Assembly: GCF_014803385.1 (NCBI RefSeq)
Contig: NZ_JACYFC010000004.1
Location: 1 to 64,000 of the forward strand
Source: Marinomonas colpomeniae
Lineage (GTDB): Bacteria; Pseudomonadota; Gammaproteobacteria; Pseudomonadales; Marinomonadaceae
Direction of reading: 5' to 3'
Length of the DNA: 64,000 bases
Shown here: in pieces, positions 34,789 through 44,531 of the stretch
Numbering within the stretch: the first letter of the stretch is position 1
Layout of the letters: every line of letters begins with the position of its first letter
The notes under the pieces: generated by a model
Seen by the model: only the letters and a program-made list of their open reading frames with translations
Database searches by the model: none
What the model was told of the DNA's origin: nothing
Made by a program: the position numbers and the translations under genes

Positions 34789-36093
34789 ATGAAAACCTCT
34801 TCACAAAACTTATTTAAAGCAAGTGTCATTGCTGCTTCTGTAGCTGTAGCTTCATCGACTTACTCAGCAGGCTTTGCCCTTAATGACCATAGTGCAACGG
34901 CTTCTGGTAACGCTTTAGCAGGTGCTGCAGCATCAGGTGCTGATATCTCCTTTAGCTACTGGAACCCTGCTTTATTCCTAAATGCCTCAGAAACAACTGT
35001 ATATGCGTCTGGTGCTTATGTAATGCCTAGTGTTGAGGCTACCGTCACATCAGCGAGTGGTGCATCAGCCTTAGGCTCTACTAACATTGGGGCAGACTCT
35101 TCCTCCGATTCTGTGTCCGATGCTTTAATTCCAGCTATTTATTTCGCAAAGCCCTTGTCGAGTAATACAGTCGCAGGAATTTCATTAAATGTACCTTTTG
35201 GACTTTCTGGTGATTATGGGGATGACTGGGCGGGGCGTTTTCACGGGACAGAAACAGGCATTCAAGATATTGCATTAAGTTTCACATTAGCGCATCAAAT
35301 GAATAAACAACTCTCTATTGGGGCAAGTGTTCAATTACATGAAGCTGAAGTTATTCTGGCATCAGCTGTTGGAGCACCTGGTCTCGAAGGGGATGGAATT
35401 ATTGAAGCAGATGCAACAGGTTATGGTTATAGTTTAGGTGCTTTATTTGAGCCAATGCAAGGAACACGAATTGGTGTTGGTTATCGCAGTAAAGTAGATT
35501 TTGATTTTGAGGGTGATATTACTTATACCGATGTAGATTCATTAAACTCAACACTTACTAGCTATGGCCTTGCAAATTTAGTTGATACTTCTGTCTCTGA
35601 CTCTTTAACTTTTCCGTCAGTACTTACTATTAGTTTGGATCAAGAGCTAACAAAAAAACTGGTTCTTGGTTTAACCGCAATGAGAACGGGCTGGGATTCT
35701 ATGGACGGCATCAATATAGACTTTGATAGTTCCCAAGATAACTCTGTATTGTCTTTTGGTTTTGAAAATAAATGGTTTTACTCCATCGGGCTTACCTATG
35801 ATTATTCAGATAAATTAACCTTACGAACAGGTGTGGCAATGGATGATTCGCCAGTAAAAGATGAATATAGTTCAGCACGCACACCAGATGGAGATCGAAA
35901 ATGGATTTCTGTTGGTGGAACGTATGACTTCAACGATATGAGCTCCGTAGCGTTTGCCTTTACTCACGTAATGATTGATGACGTTAATGTGAGTCGAGAT
36001 GGCACAGGTGAGGACGCCTCTCGTGGTACTTTAGAGGCAGACTATGAGTCTAAAGCTAATGTATTTTCGGTTGCTATGAATATGGCGTTCTAA
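34789..36093 (+). CDS. FadL/OmpP1/TodX-family outer-membrane protein
   Basis: A 434-residue beta-barrel protein with a Sec signal (cleavage after SSTYSA). The mature start GFALNDHSATASGNALAGAAASGADISFSYWNPA is the plug region typical of FadL, and the sequence ends in an aromatic residue (MAF), as outer-membrane barrels do. FadL-type channels import hydrophobic compounds such as long-chain fatty acids or aromatic hydrocarbons. It appears monocistronic with a strong terminator behind. Confidence 0.92.
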   Translation: MKTSSQNLFKASVIAASVAVASSTYSAGFALNDHSATASGNALAGAAASGADISFSYWNPALFLNASETTVYASGAYVMPSVEATVTSASGASALGSTNIGADSSSDSVSDALIPAIYFAKPLSSNTVAGISLNVPFGLSGDYGDDWAGRFHGTETGIQDIALSFTLAHQMNKQLSIGASVQLHEAEVILASAVGAPGLEGDGIIEADATGYGYSLGALFEPMQGTRIGVGYRSKVDFDFEGDITYTDVDSLNSTLTSYGLANLVDTSVSDSLTFPSVLTISLDQELTKKLVLGLTAMRTGWDSMDGINIDFDSSQDNSVLSFGFENKWFYSIGLTYDYSDKLTLRTGVAMDDSPVKDEYSSARTPDGDRKWISVGGTYDFNDMSSVAFAFTHVMIDDVNVSRDGTGEDASRGTLEADYESKANVFSVAMNMAF

Positions 36094-36105
36094 TGTAACA
36101 ACTTT

Positions 36106-36155
36106 AAATCACATAAAAAACAGAGCTCTAACGAATTCTGTTTTTTATGTGATTT
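36106..36155. terminator. strong bidirectional terminator
   Basis: A perfect 19-bp stem (36106-36124 with 36137-36155) containing AAAAAACAGA and TCTGTTTTTT. It lies between the convergent porin and phosphodiesterase genes. Confidence 0.9.
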
Positions 36156-36185
36156 TTCTAGGCTCTATATAGAGTATAGATTTAA

Positions 36186-38438
36186 TTAATACACCATACG
36201 CAGCTCTTTAGCCTTTTCGTGATTACGAGCTGTCCAGTCAGACATAGGGGATGGTTTGCCGAAGTAATAACCTTGTAGGGTATGACAGCCTAATGCGATA
36301 AGCAGGGTTGCTTGTTCTTTGGTTTCTATGCCTTCTGCAATGACTTTCATATTTAATGATTCCGCTAGTTGTATAGTCGACTTAACAATATCAACATGGC
36401 GTTGGTCATTTGGTAAAGGGGAAATGAAACGGCGATCAATTTTTAAGATGTTAGCTGGAATATCAACAAGCTGACCCAAAGAGGCCTGTCCAGTACCAAA
36501 ATCATCAATAGCAATGGAGAAACCATATTGCGATAAGCTTCTCAAGCGTTTATGAATCAGAGGGTTTGTCATAACGTAACTGGTTTCCGTAATTTCGAGT
36601 TCAAGCATTTTACTTAGCCAAGGCTTATCAGCTACTAATGTCATTAATAAAGCAAAGAAAGAATCGTTCATGAGTTCTTGACCTGCTAAGTTAAATGCGA
36701 TTGGTGTATGTATATGTTCCTTATGCCATTCGGTTAGCGTTTCAACAAGTTCTCGTACTAAATTTACGGCAAGAAGAGAAAGAAGCCCCTGTTTTTCTGC
36801 AATTTTAATGAAAGTCATAGGAGGGACGTATTTACCATCGATCTTCCAACGGGCAAGTGCTTCAAATGAACATATGTGCCCATTTTGATTCACTTGAGGT
36901 TGAAGCCACATTTTTATTTCTTTATTTTTTATAGCAGAACTGAGTTTTAAGCCAAGCTCATGCTCTTTGATTAATTTATTTTCAAGTTCATGGTTATAGT
37001 AGGAAAGGTGCTCAGTGCTACTGGAGTACTCTAAAGCCATTTCACAATGTTCTAATAAAGTTTCTGCCGTATTTCCATCAGTATGGTAGTAGGAAATGCC
37101 CACTTGATAATCCATATTCAAAGGTCTGCCATCAACCTTAACTTGATCTGGCAAAATGGAATTAATGAACGCGGATAGATTTTTTTGAATAAGATGAGTT
37201 TGGTTTAATGGAACAAAACAAGCGAATTTGACGCCTCGTAATCGACCAATTATTGCCTGATCAGAAACGTTTTTCTGTAGTGCTTTTGAGAAATTTAAAA
37301 TGATTTTGTTAGCGCTGTCTTTTCCATATTGTTTGTTGAGTAGCTTAAACTGACGAATGCGGATAATAAACATCGCGCCAGTTAAGTGTTTGCTAGGTTT
37401 ATCAATAAGTTGATTTACTTGGCGGCAAAAATTTCTATGATTAGGTAGTAATGTTAGTAAATCAAAATGAGCCAGACGGCTGTTTGTTTGTTGAGTGTTT
37501 TCAAGTTCTTGCTGTATCGCATGTAATTGAGTGGTGTTTTGTAAATGTAAAACATAATGATTGTGCTTTGTTAAAGTGGCCCTTCGAATTTCTATATGAG
37601 TGCCTGTATTTGCTTTTAATGTACATTCTGCAACGTTGGACTGCCAGAATAGCTTACTGCTATTCTCAATAGGCGATAACCAATCAGATATTTTAGTGTC
37701 TGAAAAATCATTTTTTTCAACGGTTGCTAATAAATCTCGTGCTAGCTGATTAGTCTTAAGAAGTTTGCCATGCTGATCGCAGAATAAAGTCGGTGATCCT
37801 GTATTTTCAAAAAATTCTTCGTGTAACGCGTAGTTGTCATTTAGCTTTTTATAAAGTTCTTTCATGTGAATTGTGTTGCTTTCCAGAGTGTGGAAGATTC
37901 TAGAAACAGCAAGAGGTAGACCTATGTTTAGCGTAACAAATGTTAATAGTTGGAAATAGAACGAAGGTGTTGTATCTGGATTAGAGATATTCAAATATTC
38001 AGTTGTCATAAAGTAGAAAGGGTAAAGATTGATAACCATTGCTATTAAAGATGCTTTGAAACTGAATAATAAACGGATGACTAGAGGTAATGAATATAAA
38101 GAAATTAAGGCGTATTTTTTTGCGTCAAGTTGGTCACTAAGAGTTAATAGCAAGAAGCTTGTTGTTATTAGTGTTGCAGTAAATAAAACGGCGGTGATTT
38201 GTGTGTGTTTTTTACTAAAAAAAAGTAGCCCTATGAGCAATACAAGATAAAAACTATTAACCCCAAGAAAAGTAAGTGGTTTGGATGCAAAAATGGAGTG
38301 GACTTCTGAAACGGCAAAAATACAGACAGTAAGTGCAAGTAAAATCCTAAGTGCACTCTGATGAAATGCTTTGTCGTCACATCCAAAGGTGTGATTAGAA
38401 TCAACAAAAAAATAGTTTTTTAAAAATTGTATAAACAT
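36186..38438 (-). CDS. membrane-bound EAL phosphodiesterase with degenerate GGDEF
   Basis: A 750-residue c-di-GMP protein. Residues 1-180 hold about six hydrophobic helices, followed by a PAS-like segment (about 200-300), a GGDEF-type domain (about 310-470) and an EAL domain (about 490-740). The GGDEF active site reads RGVKF in GRLRGVKFACFVP, so cyclase activity is unlikely. The EAL domain has SFEALARW, EITET, IDDFGTGQASLG, ILKIDRRFI, VIAEGIET and LQGYYFGKP, so it should hydrolyse c-di-GMP. The N-terminal part probably senses a membrane or periplasmic signal. It stands alone. Confidence 0.92.
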   Translation of the reverse strand: MFIQFLKNYFFVDSNHTFGCDDKAFHQSALRILLALTVCIFAVSEVHSIFASKPLTFLGVNSFYLVLLIGLLFFSKKHTQITAVLFTATLITTSFLLLTLSDQLDAKKYALISLYSLPLVIRLLFSFKASLIAMVINLYPFYFMTTEYLNISNPDTTPSFYFQLLTFVTLNIGLPLAVSRIFHTLESNTIHMKELYKKLNDNYALHEEFFENTGSPTLFCDQHGKLLKTNQLARDLLATVEKNDFSDTKISDWLSPIENSSKLFWQSNVAECTLKANTGTHIEIRRATLTKHNHYVLHLQNTTQLHAIQQELENTQQTNSRLAHFDLLTLLPNHRNFCRQVNQLIDKPSKHLTGAMFIIRIRQFKLLNKQYGKDSANKIILNFSKALQKNVSDQAIIGRLRGVKFACFVPLNQTHLIQKNLSAFINSILPDQVKVDGRPLNMDYQVGISYYHTDGNTAETLLEHCEMALEYSSSTEHLSYYNHELENKLIKEHELGLKLSSAIKNKEIKMWLQPQVNQNGHICSFEALARWKIDGKYVPPMTFIKIAEKQGLLSLLAVNLVRELVETLTEWHKEHIHTPIAFNLAGQELMNDSFFALLMTLVADKPWLSKMLELEITETSYVMTNPLIHKRLRSLSQYGFSIAIDDFGTGQASLGQLVDIPANILKIDRRFISPLPNDQRHVDIVKSTIQLAESLNMKVIAEGIETKEQATLLIALGCHTLQGYYFGKPSPMSDWTARNHEKAKELRMVY

Positions 38439-38548
38439 TATTCAACTTTATATAATGGGAGAATAAAAACAGTAATTATTTAGAGCTAACTTCACATTAC
38501 CTAAAAAGTGTTGGTTTGACTACGCTAGGCTCGAGTTTATAAGTGAAA

Positions 38549-39655
38549 TTATGCAATGATTTGTCTCAGGTGATTATCCCAGTGAATGTTTGTATGTTTT
38601 TTGATCGGATTTGTTGTGCTTTGCACTGGATTGCTTTTTAATTGAGCACCAGTGCCGCTGGTTAATAAAAATTCATGTGCATTATCGGTTGCGACAAGTC
38701 CACACACATCCCGGCAGTTTTCTATGCCTAAAAAAGTTTTAGACTCTATATCCCAATAAGCCACTAAACCGCCTCTTGGTGTACTAATGGCCAATACCTT
38801 GCCTGATTTATCAAAGCAGACACTGCCACAGTATTGCTTAAAACGGATTCTAACGTTTTCTGGAATAGGCAAATACTCCATCTCTGGTTGATTAATACGA
38901 GATAGCCCAATTAAGGGAACTTGATCCCATACTTCACCTTGGTACTGAAAACCTAGTGCAACTATGCCTTGCGAATTTACATCAAGGTGACGAATACTTA
39001 ACTGATGTAGCTCGTCACTATGAGAGGCTTGATTTATAACCTTGCCATCTATTAGTGAAAGGTAAGTGACATTTGGTTTCATACTGTCGAGATTTAATAT
39101 TTCTCTGTCTTCATCTGGATGTGTTTTTAAACCACCATTAGCGATTACTAAAACATCATCGTTCAAAAAGACAGATTCATGAGGGCCAATACCATTACTA
39201 TTGAATTCATTGAGCACATTACCACTAGGCCATTCACGAACAAAGATTTTGCCTTGCCCTGTTGGGTAATGATTTTCTTGAGTTAGTAGTCGAGTACCAT
39301 TTTTTGTGAAAAGTGCATGGCCGTAAAAATGATGATCTTGCGTTGGCTCAATACGCTTGATTCTTTGATGAGTAGAAACATCAAAGAAATCGATAAAAAA
39401 ACCAGGCCTGCGAGCAACAATACCAACAACACTTTGATTGGGATGGACAACAGGCGCGTGAGCTCTGTCTGTAAGGGGAGATGTCCATACCATCTCGCCA
39501 TTATCATCAAAAACACCAAAAAAATGTTCTTGCTTGCTCAGAGAGTAGGCAGAAGCGAAAAGTATTTTACCTGTGTTTTTTTGTATCATGCTTGCCCATG
39601 AAGGTGCTGTAACCATAGCACCACTCAAGGCAAGAAAAGACCGCCTTGATAGCAT
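38549..39655 (-). CDS. DUF1513 beta-propeller-like protein (iron operon)
   Basis: A 368-residue exported protein with a twin-arginine signal (SRRSFLALSGAMVTAPSWA). The mature part fits DUF1513: FGVFDDNGEMVWTSPL, RAHAPVVHPN, FYGHALFTKNGTRLLTQEN and FNSNGIGPHESVF, repeats of a propeller kind. The last gene of the imelysin operon, three bases after the second imelysin gene. The family regularly accompanies imelysin and di-haem proteins in iron-regulated operons; its biochemical role is unknown. Confidence 0.88.
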   Translation of the reverse strand: MLSRRSFLALSGAMVTAPSWASMIQKNTGKILFASAYSLSKQEHFFGVFDDNGEMVWTSPLTDRAHAPVVHPNQSVVGIVARRPGFFIDFFDVSTHQRIKRIEPTQDHHFYGHALFTKNGTRLLTQENHYPTGQGKIFVREWPSGNVLNEFNSNGIGPHESVFLNDDVLVIANGGLKTHPDEDREILNLDSMKPNVTYLSLIDGKVINQASHSDELHQLSIRHLDVNSQGIVALGFQYQGEVWDQVPLIGLSRINQPEMEYLPIPENVRIRFKQYCGSVCFDKSGKVLAISTPRGGLVAYWDIESKTFLGIENCRDVCGLVATDNAHEFLLTSGTGAQLKSNPVQSTTNPIKKHTNIHWDNHLRQIIA

Positions 39656-39658
39656 GGG

Positions 39659-40717
39659 TTAGTCTCCGTCTCTACTATTAAAGCCTATTTGAAAGCCTAA
39701 CTGAGTAACAAGGCTAGAAAGGTAAGATTGGCTATTAGAAATGGATTTAACCAAAGGTTTAGCAAGTTCGATACGTTCGTCTTTTGTTTTACCTGGGTGG
39801 AAAAAGTCACTCGGTAGTTGTAATGACAATTTTATATTTTGAAGAAGCTGTTGTTCAAATTGTTCGGCAACGTCAGGGTTAGACTGTTTTGCGATATCAA
39901 ATAAAGAAGGTGATCCTGCATGGTAAATTTCGCGATAAGACTGTAAGTTTTTTTGAATAGTCTTAAGTGATAGGTTACTTCTGTAAAACTCAGCCAATTT
40001 TAAGTTTTCTCGGCCGTTATAGCCAATAGGTGTTTCAAGTTTGGCATCTTTCACAGCGGACATATGTTCGATCCATTGCTGTAAAAACTGCTCTAAAGCA
40101 ACTTCTTCAGCATCAAAGCCCGCTCCTTCTTCATCGTATACCCAATCTTGGGCCTTGCTCTCTTGCCATTGACTAGCAACGGCATCAGAACTTTCAAAGT
40201 GATGCGTCGCTACTCGTTCAAGTAAGTGACAATGATTAGCTGAATTGACAGGCTCAAAATCTGGATGATAAAGAAGGCTTTCTATTGCAGTTAAGCCTCG
40301 TACAGCAATGCTGGCAGACGTCCAAAATTTAGGGGCGTCCATTATAGAAGGGTCACCTTGGCTTAATGCTCTTAATTGACGCTGAGTGACGCCTTTTTTA
40401 TCTGGCCAATATTGAAATGCATAATAGCGCATAAAGTAAGTAACTGGGCCGAAGTTAAGCCACTGTACTTGTTGCCAGTCTAATGCATTGATTTCAAAGG
40501 CTTGCTTCGCAGCGGTTAACGTTTTTTCTGAAGGTGAAGTGCAAAGTGTGTAGCTGCTTTGTTCTAATGCTTTTGAGGATGACGCATAATTTTTATAACC
40601 GTCATTTACTATTGTTTTAACAATGCCATTAAGTGGGCCTTCCCATTGGCCGGCTGACGCGAATAAAGGGGTAGTGATGCAAACAGCTAGAGCAACAAGC
40701 TGAGGGAAATATTTCAT
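39659..40717 (-). CDS. imelysin-family periplasmic protein, second copy
   Basis: A 352-residue protein with a Sec signal (cleavage after LFASA) and the helical imelysin fold. The family motif G-x-H-x-x-E is altered to GLTAIE (His replaced by Thr), as in members that pair with an intact imelysin. Its ATG overlaps the stop of the di-haem gene (TAATG). Probably part of a periplasmic iron-handling complex. Confidence 0.85.
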   Translation of the reverse strand: MKYFPQLVALAVCITTPLFASAGQWEGPLNGIVKTIVNDGYKNYASSSKALEQSSYTLCTSPSEKTLTAAKQAFEINALDWQQVQWLNFGPVTYFMRYYAFQYWPDKKGVTQRQLRALSQGDPSIMDAPKFWTSASIAVRGLTAIESLLYHPDFEPVNSANHCHLLERVATHHFESSDAVASQWQESKAQDWVYDEEGAGFDAEEVALEQFLQQWIEHMSAVKDAKLETPIGYNGRENLKLAEFYRSNLSLKTIQKNLQSYREIYHAGSPSLFDIAKQSNPDVAEQFEQQLLQNIKLSLQLPSDFFHPGKTKDERIELAKPLVKSISNSQSYLSSLVTQLGFQIGFNSRDGD

Positions 40718-42102
40718 TAAAGCGACTCCAAAAAGTAGATGAGTTTTTTCCGATATTCTTTATTTAATTGTTTATAAAATTGTTGGCTTGTTTTGGCTTC
40801 TCCACCATGCCAGAGGATTGCTTCCTCTATCGTCCTTGCTCTACCGTCATGTAAAAAACCGGCTCTACCAGAAACTTTTTCGGATAAACCGATTCCCCAC
40901 AACGGCGCAGTGCGCCATTCATTTGGCATAGCTGAAAAAATTGGGAAACCACTAGCTAATTCTGGCCCCATATCATGCAACAACATATCGGTAAAAGGAT
41001 AGAAGGTGCGGTTGTTTAATACAGTGAAAGATGAATTTTTTCCTGTTTCCATTTTTGGTATGTGGCAACTTGCACAACCACCGTTGTCGAAAATTTCTTT
41101 TCCTTCGAGGAATGTTGATTCTCTCAAGTTACGCATTGATGGTGGTGAAGATAATGATACAAAAAGGTCCACTAGTCTTGTTTGCTGTTTATCGACTTCT
41201 AAATTATCCAAATGTTTACTGTTGCCGTTAGGGCTTTCAATACATTCTTTTTGAAGTTCAGTGCAATCGCCTGATGCAGCAGGGTTTAAAGGCGTTGATA
41301 ATCCTAAATCAGTATTAAATGCAGCTTGATTTTGAGCCGTTACACTTGGTGCCGAGGCTTTATAGCCAAAGCGACCAATAATTTTTTCTTTTCCATCATT
41401 ACTAGGAACCCAGCTGACGCGGCCGCTAATACCATTATTGTTTTTATCGTCAGGGTCTGAGTTCTCGATAATTGTATCATTCGGAATATTATCTAATAAA
41501 CCCATACCTACTAAAGCGGGCGATACAAGCATGGTAAAACCAGTGTTTTTTTCGAAAGGACCGTAATTAAGAATGCTCCAGTGTAAATGAGGTTTTCTTA
41601 GCTCAACACGAGTACCGTCGGCTAAAGTTTCGCTGCGAGTCTCATAGGAAAGATAATAATCACCTTCAGGAAGAACGTTCTGGGCACTGTGTCCTTGTAA
41701 TTGCTTGCCATAAAATTTATCTCCAAGATTTGGATACATGAAATCGGCAACGGGAGATGGCTGTTTATAAGACTGGCCAATACGTATTAAAAAGGAAGGG
41801 ATCGAAGCGCCATTGACATCTGCTTCTGGGGCATGGCCTCGACCATTATTAAGGTGGCAGCTATTACATGAGCGAGTGTTGTGTAGAGGGCCTAAGCCAT
41901 CACTTGCCGTGGTGGAAGAGGGTGAGGGCACCCAAAACTTTTGGAAAATACCTTCACCAATTTTAAAGTCGAGTTTATCCTCTACATCTATACCTTTAAT
42001 AGGCTTCGAATAGTCACTGGCAAAAGCAACGGGCTGAAAACAAAAAAAGCTGGCGAAAGCGCCAGCTATACAAAAAGTACATTTTTTCAAATACAAAGTC
42101 AT
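40717..42102 (-). CDS. di-haem c-type cytochrome oxidoreductase
   Basis: A 461-residue periplasmic protein with a signal peptide (to about FASD). It has two haem-attachment motifs, C79-x-x-C-H (RSCNSCHLNNG) and C343-x-x-C-H (GGCASCHIPKM), the layout of the di-haem oxidoreductase (DUF1111) family found next to imelysins. It may move electrons for iron oxidation state changes during uptake; this is inferred from operon context. Lies 81 bp after the first imelysin gene and overlaps the next gene by one base. Confidence 0.9.
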   Translation of the reverse strand: MTLYLKKCTFCIAGAFASFFCFQPVAFASDYSKPIKGIDVEDKLDFKIGEGIFQKFWVPSPSSTTASDGLGPLHNTRSCNSCHLNNGRGHAPEADVNGASIPSFLIRIGQSYKQPSPVADFMYPNLGDKFYGKQLQGHSAQNVLPEGDYYLSYETRSETLADGTRVELRKPHLHWSILNYGPFEKNTGFTMLVSPALVGMGLLDNIPNDTIIENSDPDDKNNNGISGRVSWVPSNDGKEKIIGRFGYKASAPSVTAQNQAAFNTDLGLSTPLNPAASGDCTELQKECIESPNGNSKHLDNLEVDKQQTRLVDLFVSLSSPPSMRNLRESTFLEGKEIFDNGGCASCHIPKMETGKNSSFTVLNNRTFYPFTDMLLHDMGPELASGFPIFSAMPNEWRTAPLWGIGLSEKVSGRAGFLHDGRARTIEEAILWHGGEAKTSQQFYKQLNKEYRKKLIYFLESL

Positions 42103-42182
42103 AAATAGACAAATACCATTAACTGACTAAATGACATAGCTTTTCAGACACCCCATTTAATTATTATATTGGGATGACAATA

Positions 42183-43478
42183 TTACTCAAATACAGAGCT
42201 TGGGTTATCAAGGCTGTCGGAGCCTTCTAAAGCAATGCCTTGAATGTCTAATTGATGAATGATCTCTTCTGTAACACGAGTTTCATCTACCAAAGAGTCA
42301 ACAAATGTTTGAACAAGCTGGTTGCCTTGAGTGTTGTTCATAGCAATAAGAACATCAAATGTTTGGCCTTCTTTTGCCGCATCTACCATTGCTTGTGCAG
42401 CTGCTTCAGTACTATTTAACTTAAGCTTCATATTAGCATCAAGTTCAATGTTTTCTTGAGCAATAAGTTTAGACAATGATGGGCCTTTTACCCAGCTACC
42501 ATCAACGCGCTTGTATTCACCCAAGTATACGTTTTTGATACCTTTAGCATCATAGTAATGAGACCAATGAGTATTATCAGAGAAGCAATCATGCTCTTCT
42601 TCTGGATCGTGCAACATCAAACCAAGTTTGGTTCTTTCGCCACCCAATTCGCCATATGCCAAGCTGCCCATACCTGTTAGGATAGTTGCAAGACCTTCAT
42701 CAGTCGTTTGGTCTAATAGTGCTACGCGAGCTGCGCCGCCTTCTTTCCAATTATTTGCCATTTCTTCTAGGTCAGAAATCATCAAATTAGTGGCAGCGAT
42801 TAAGTAATCACCACGACGATCACAATTACCGTTTGTGCAATTGTCTAAGTCGTAATCTGTTGCTGGACGTTCGCCTGCACCAGGGTTAGTACCATGTAAA
42901 TCTTGGCCCCAAAGTAAAAACTCGATAGCGTGGTAGCCGCTTGCTACGTTAGCTTCAACGCCGTCAGCTTCTTGTAGAGTGTTAGCAAGAAGATCGGGAG
43001 TGATATCAGTTGTATCAATCATTTCACCGCCAATATGGAGTTGCTTAGAAGCAACAACATTTGCGGCATAAAGGGAGTTTAAATCAGACTCTGTACCGTA
43101 GCTGCTTGTTGAAACGTAATCGATAAGACCTTCATCCAATGGCCAAGCGTTAACTTTACCTTCCCAATCATCAACAATAGCATTACCAAAACGGTAAACT
43201 TCACTTTGTTGGTAAGGTACGCGAGCCGCAATCCATGATGTACGAGCCGCTTGCAAATTAGCTTCAGTAGGATCTGCTAAAAAAGTCGCGATTGTTGCGC
43301 GAAGTGTTTTTGCAGTCGTTAAAGAGTCACTGTAAATCGCTTCAGCAATATCAGCATAATGCACAACAACAGCGTCTGCGGTAACAGAGCTTGCAGTAGT
43401 AGAGTCATTTTTAACTTGGCAGGCAGTAAGCATTGTGGCAGCAACACAAATTGCAACAGGGGTTAACAATCGTTTCAT
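42183..43478 (-). CDS. imelysin-family lipoprotein
   Basis: A 431-residue lipoprotein. The signal MKRLLTPVAICVAATMLTAC ends in the lipobox LTAC. The imelysin motif G-x-H-x-x-E is intact in GYHAIEFLLWGQDLHG, and ERPATDY plus the DNCTNGNCDRRGDYL loop are typical of the larger imelysins (IrpA/ICMP group). ATG 43478 follows GGAG at eight bases; the frame is open to 43571 but that would put sequence before the signal. First gene of an operon preceded by a Fur box. Probably binds iron or an iron carrier at the cell envelope. Confidence 0.9.
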   Translation of the reverse strand: MKRLLTPVAICVAATMLTACQVKNDSTTASSVTADAVVVHYADIAEAIYSDSLTTAKTLRATIATFLADPTEANLQAARTSWIAARVPYQQSEVYRFGNAIVDDWEGKVNAWPLDEGLIDYVSTSSYGTESDLNSLYAANVVASKQLHIGGEMIDTTDITPDLLANTLQEADGVEANVASGYHAIEFLLWGQDLHGTNPGAGERPATDYDLDNCTNGNCDRRGDYLIAATNLMISDLEEMANNWKEGGAARVALLDQTTDEGLATILTGMGSLAYGELGGERTKLGLMLHDPEEEHDCFSDNTHWSHYYDAKGIKNVYLGEYKRVDGSWVKGPSLSKLIAQENIELDANMKLKLNSTEAAAQAMVDAAKEGQTFDVLIAMNNTQGNQLVQTFVDSLVDETRVTEEIIHQLDIQGIALEGSDSLDNPSSVFE

Positions 43479-43540
43479 TTTTGAGCTCCAAAATATAATT
43501 TCTAAAATCAATTTGATTCGTGAAGCAATAGTATTGCAAA

Positions 43541-43555
43541 TGAAAACGATTATCA
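43541..43555. promoter_or_regulatory. Fur box upstream of the imelysin operon
   Basis: Read on the minus strand, TGATAATCGTTTTCA matches the 7-1-7 Fur consensus TGATAATCATTATCA at 13 of 15 positions. It lies about 65 bp before the first imelysin start codon. Confidence 0.8.
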
Positions 43556-43602
43556 ATGTTCTGCGTTGCACATTTTTTGAATACTCTTTACTGAGGTACT
43601 AT

Positions 43603-44190
43603 TTAGTTACATTGATACTGGAAAGTATTTTCTGACGTGTTCTTAAGGTTGTATTCACAAGCTTTTTCTCTTAGTAACCCCTGACCTTCCCAAGACACAC
43701 TCATACTGATCGGCGACTTGTTCTTATAGCTGGGAATAAAGCGATACGCTGCCACGACATCTATCTCACTGTTTGCCCCTAACTCAATAGATTGCCCAAT
43801 CAAACGTTGGCGAGTTTCCGTATTGTATAAAGTGTAATCGGTAGTGTATTCCTGATCGCCATTTTTATGGGCAAAGTTTAACCAAATTTTGCGGTAAGTT
43901 TGAGGCTCCGATGTTGGGTTACTAAAGCGTAATTTAGTGTAGATCATTTGAGAGCGAGATAAGCTGGATTGTGCATTTTGGCTCACCTTTAAATAAGAAG
44001 AAGTTGCTTCTTGCCATGGCATATTAGTGCCAAAGGAAGCGTCAACTATTTGAATGGTTTGTTTTGCAAAACGTGTTTCTGCATATTGTATAAGATCCTT
44101 GGCTGGAGCGTACAAGGCTAATGTCATCACGGCTAGAAGTGCAACTTTATGAATAGTGCGAATTGGGGTCTTTAGCGTAATCATATTCAT
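43603..44190 (-). CDS. uncharacterised exported or membrane-anchored protein
   Basis: A 195-residue protein not assigned to a family. A hydrophobic segment (VALLAVMTLALYAPA, residues 16-30) could be a signal peptide or anchor. The rest looks like a small beta-rich extracytoplasmic domain (MIYTKLRFSNPTSEPQTYRKIWLNFAHKNG, DVVAAYRF, SVSWEGQG) with two late cysteines, Cys178 and Cys194, that could form a disulfide. It lies just upstream of the iron operon, on the same strand; the Fur box lies between its stop and the operon start. Confidence 0.6.
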   Translation of the reverse strand: MNMITLKTPIRTIHKVALLAVMTLALYAPAKDLIQYAETRFAKQTIQIVDASFGTNMPWQEATSSYLKVSQNAQSSLSRSQMIYTKLRFSNPTSEPQTYRKIWLNFAHKNGDQEYTTDYTLYNTETRQRLIGQSIELGANSEIDVVAAYRFIPSYKNKSPISMSVSWEGQGLLREKACEYNLKNTSENTFQYQCN

Positions 44191-44531
44191 ATCCTTTAAA
44201 AATATTTAACTGGTTGTTTATACAGTACTGTATAGATGAACAGTTAAATTGTATAGTGATATTTTCAAAAATAGATTGCTTTTTTTAAAATGATTTTCTG
44301 GTTTTGGCATGAAAACATTATTTAAAAATAATTTTAAATAATGTTTGATTTTATTTAATCGATTGAATTTAAAGGGAAAATCAATGATTCCCACAGCCTT
44401 CTTAACGGTTTCTGTGGACAACATTATAGGTGTTGAATTTTGTACTAAGAGGAAAGAAAAGCTCTCAGATTTACTGCTAATAAAAAGCCTAAACACTATA
44501 ATACGGCTACAAATAAGCGATGAGGTAGGTT
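44191..44531. other. A+T-rich divergent intergenic region
   Basis: Separates the exported protein gene and the flavoprotein gene. Short ORFs on both strands lack ribosome sites and are not credible. Probably two divergent promoters. Confidence 0.4.
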
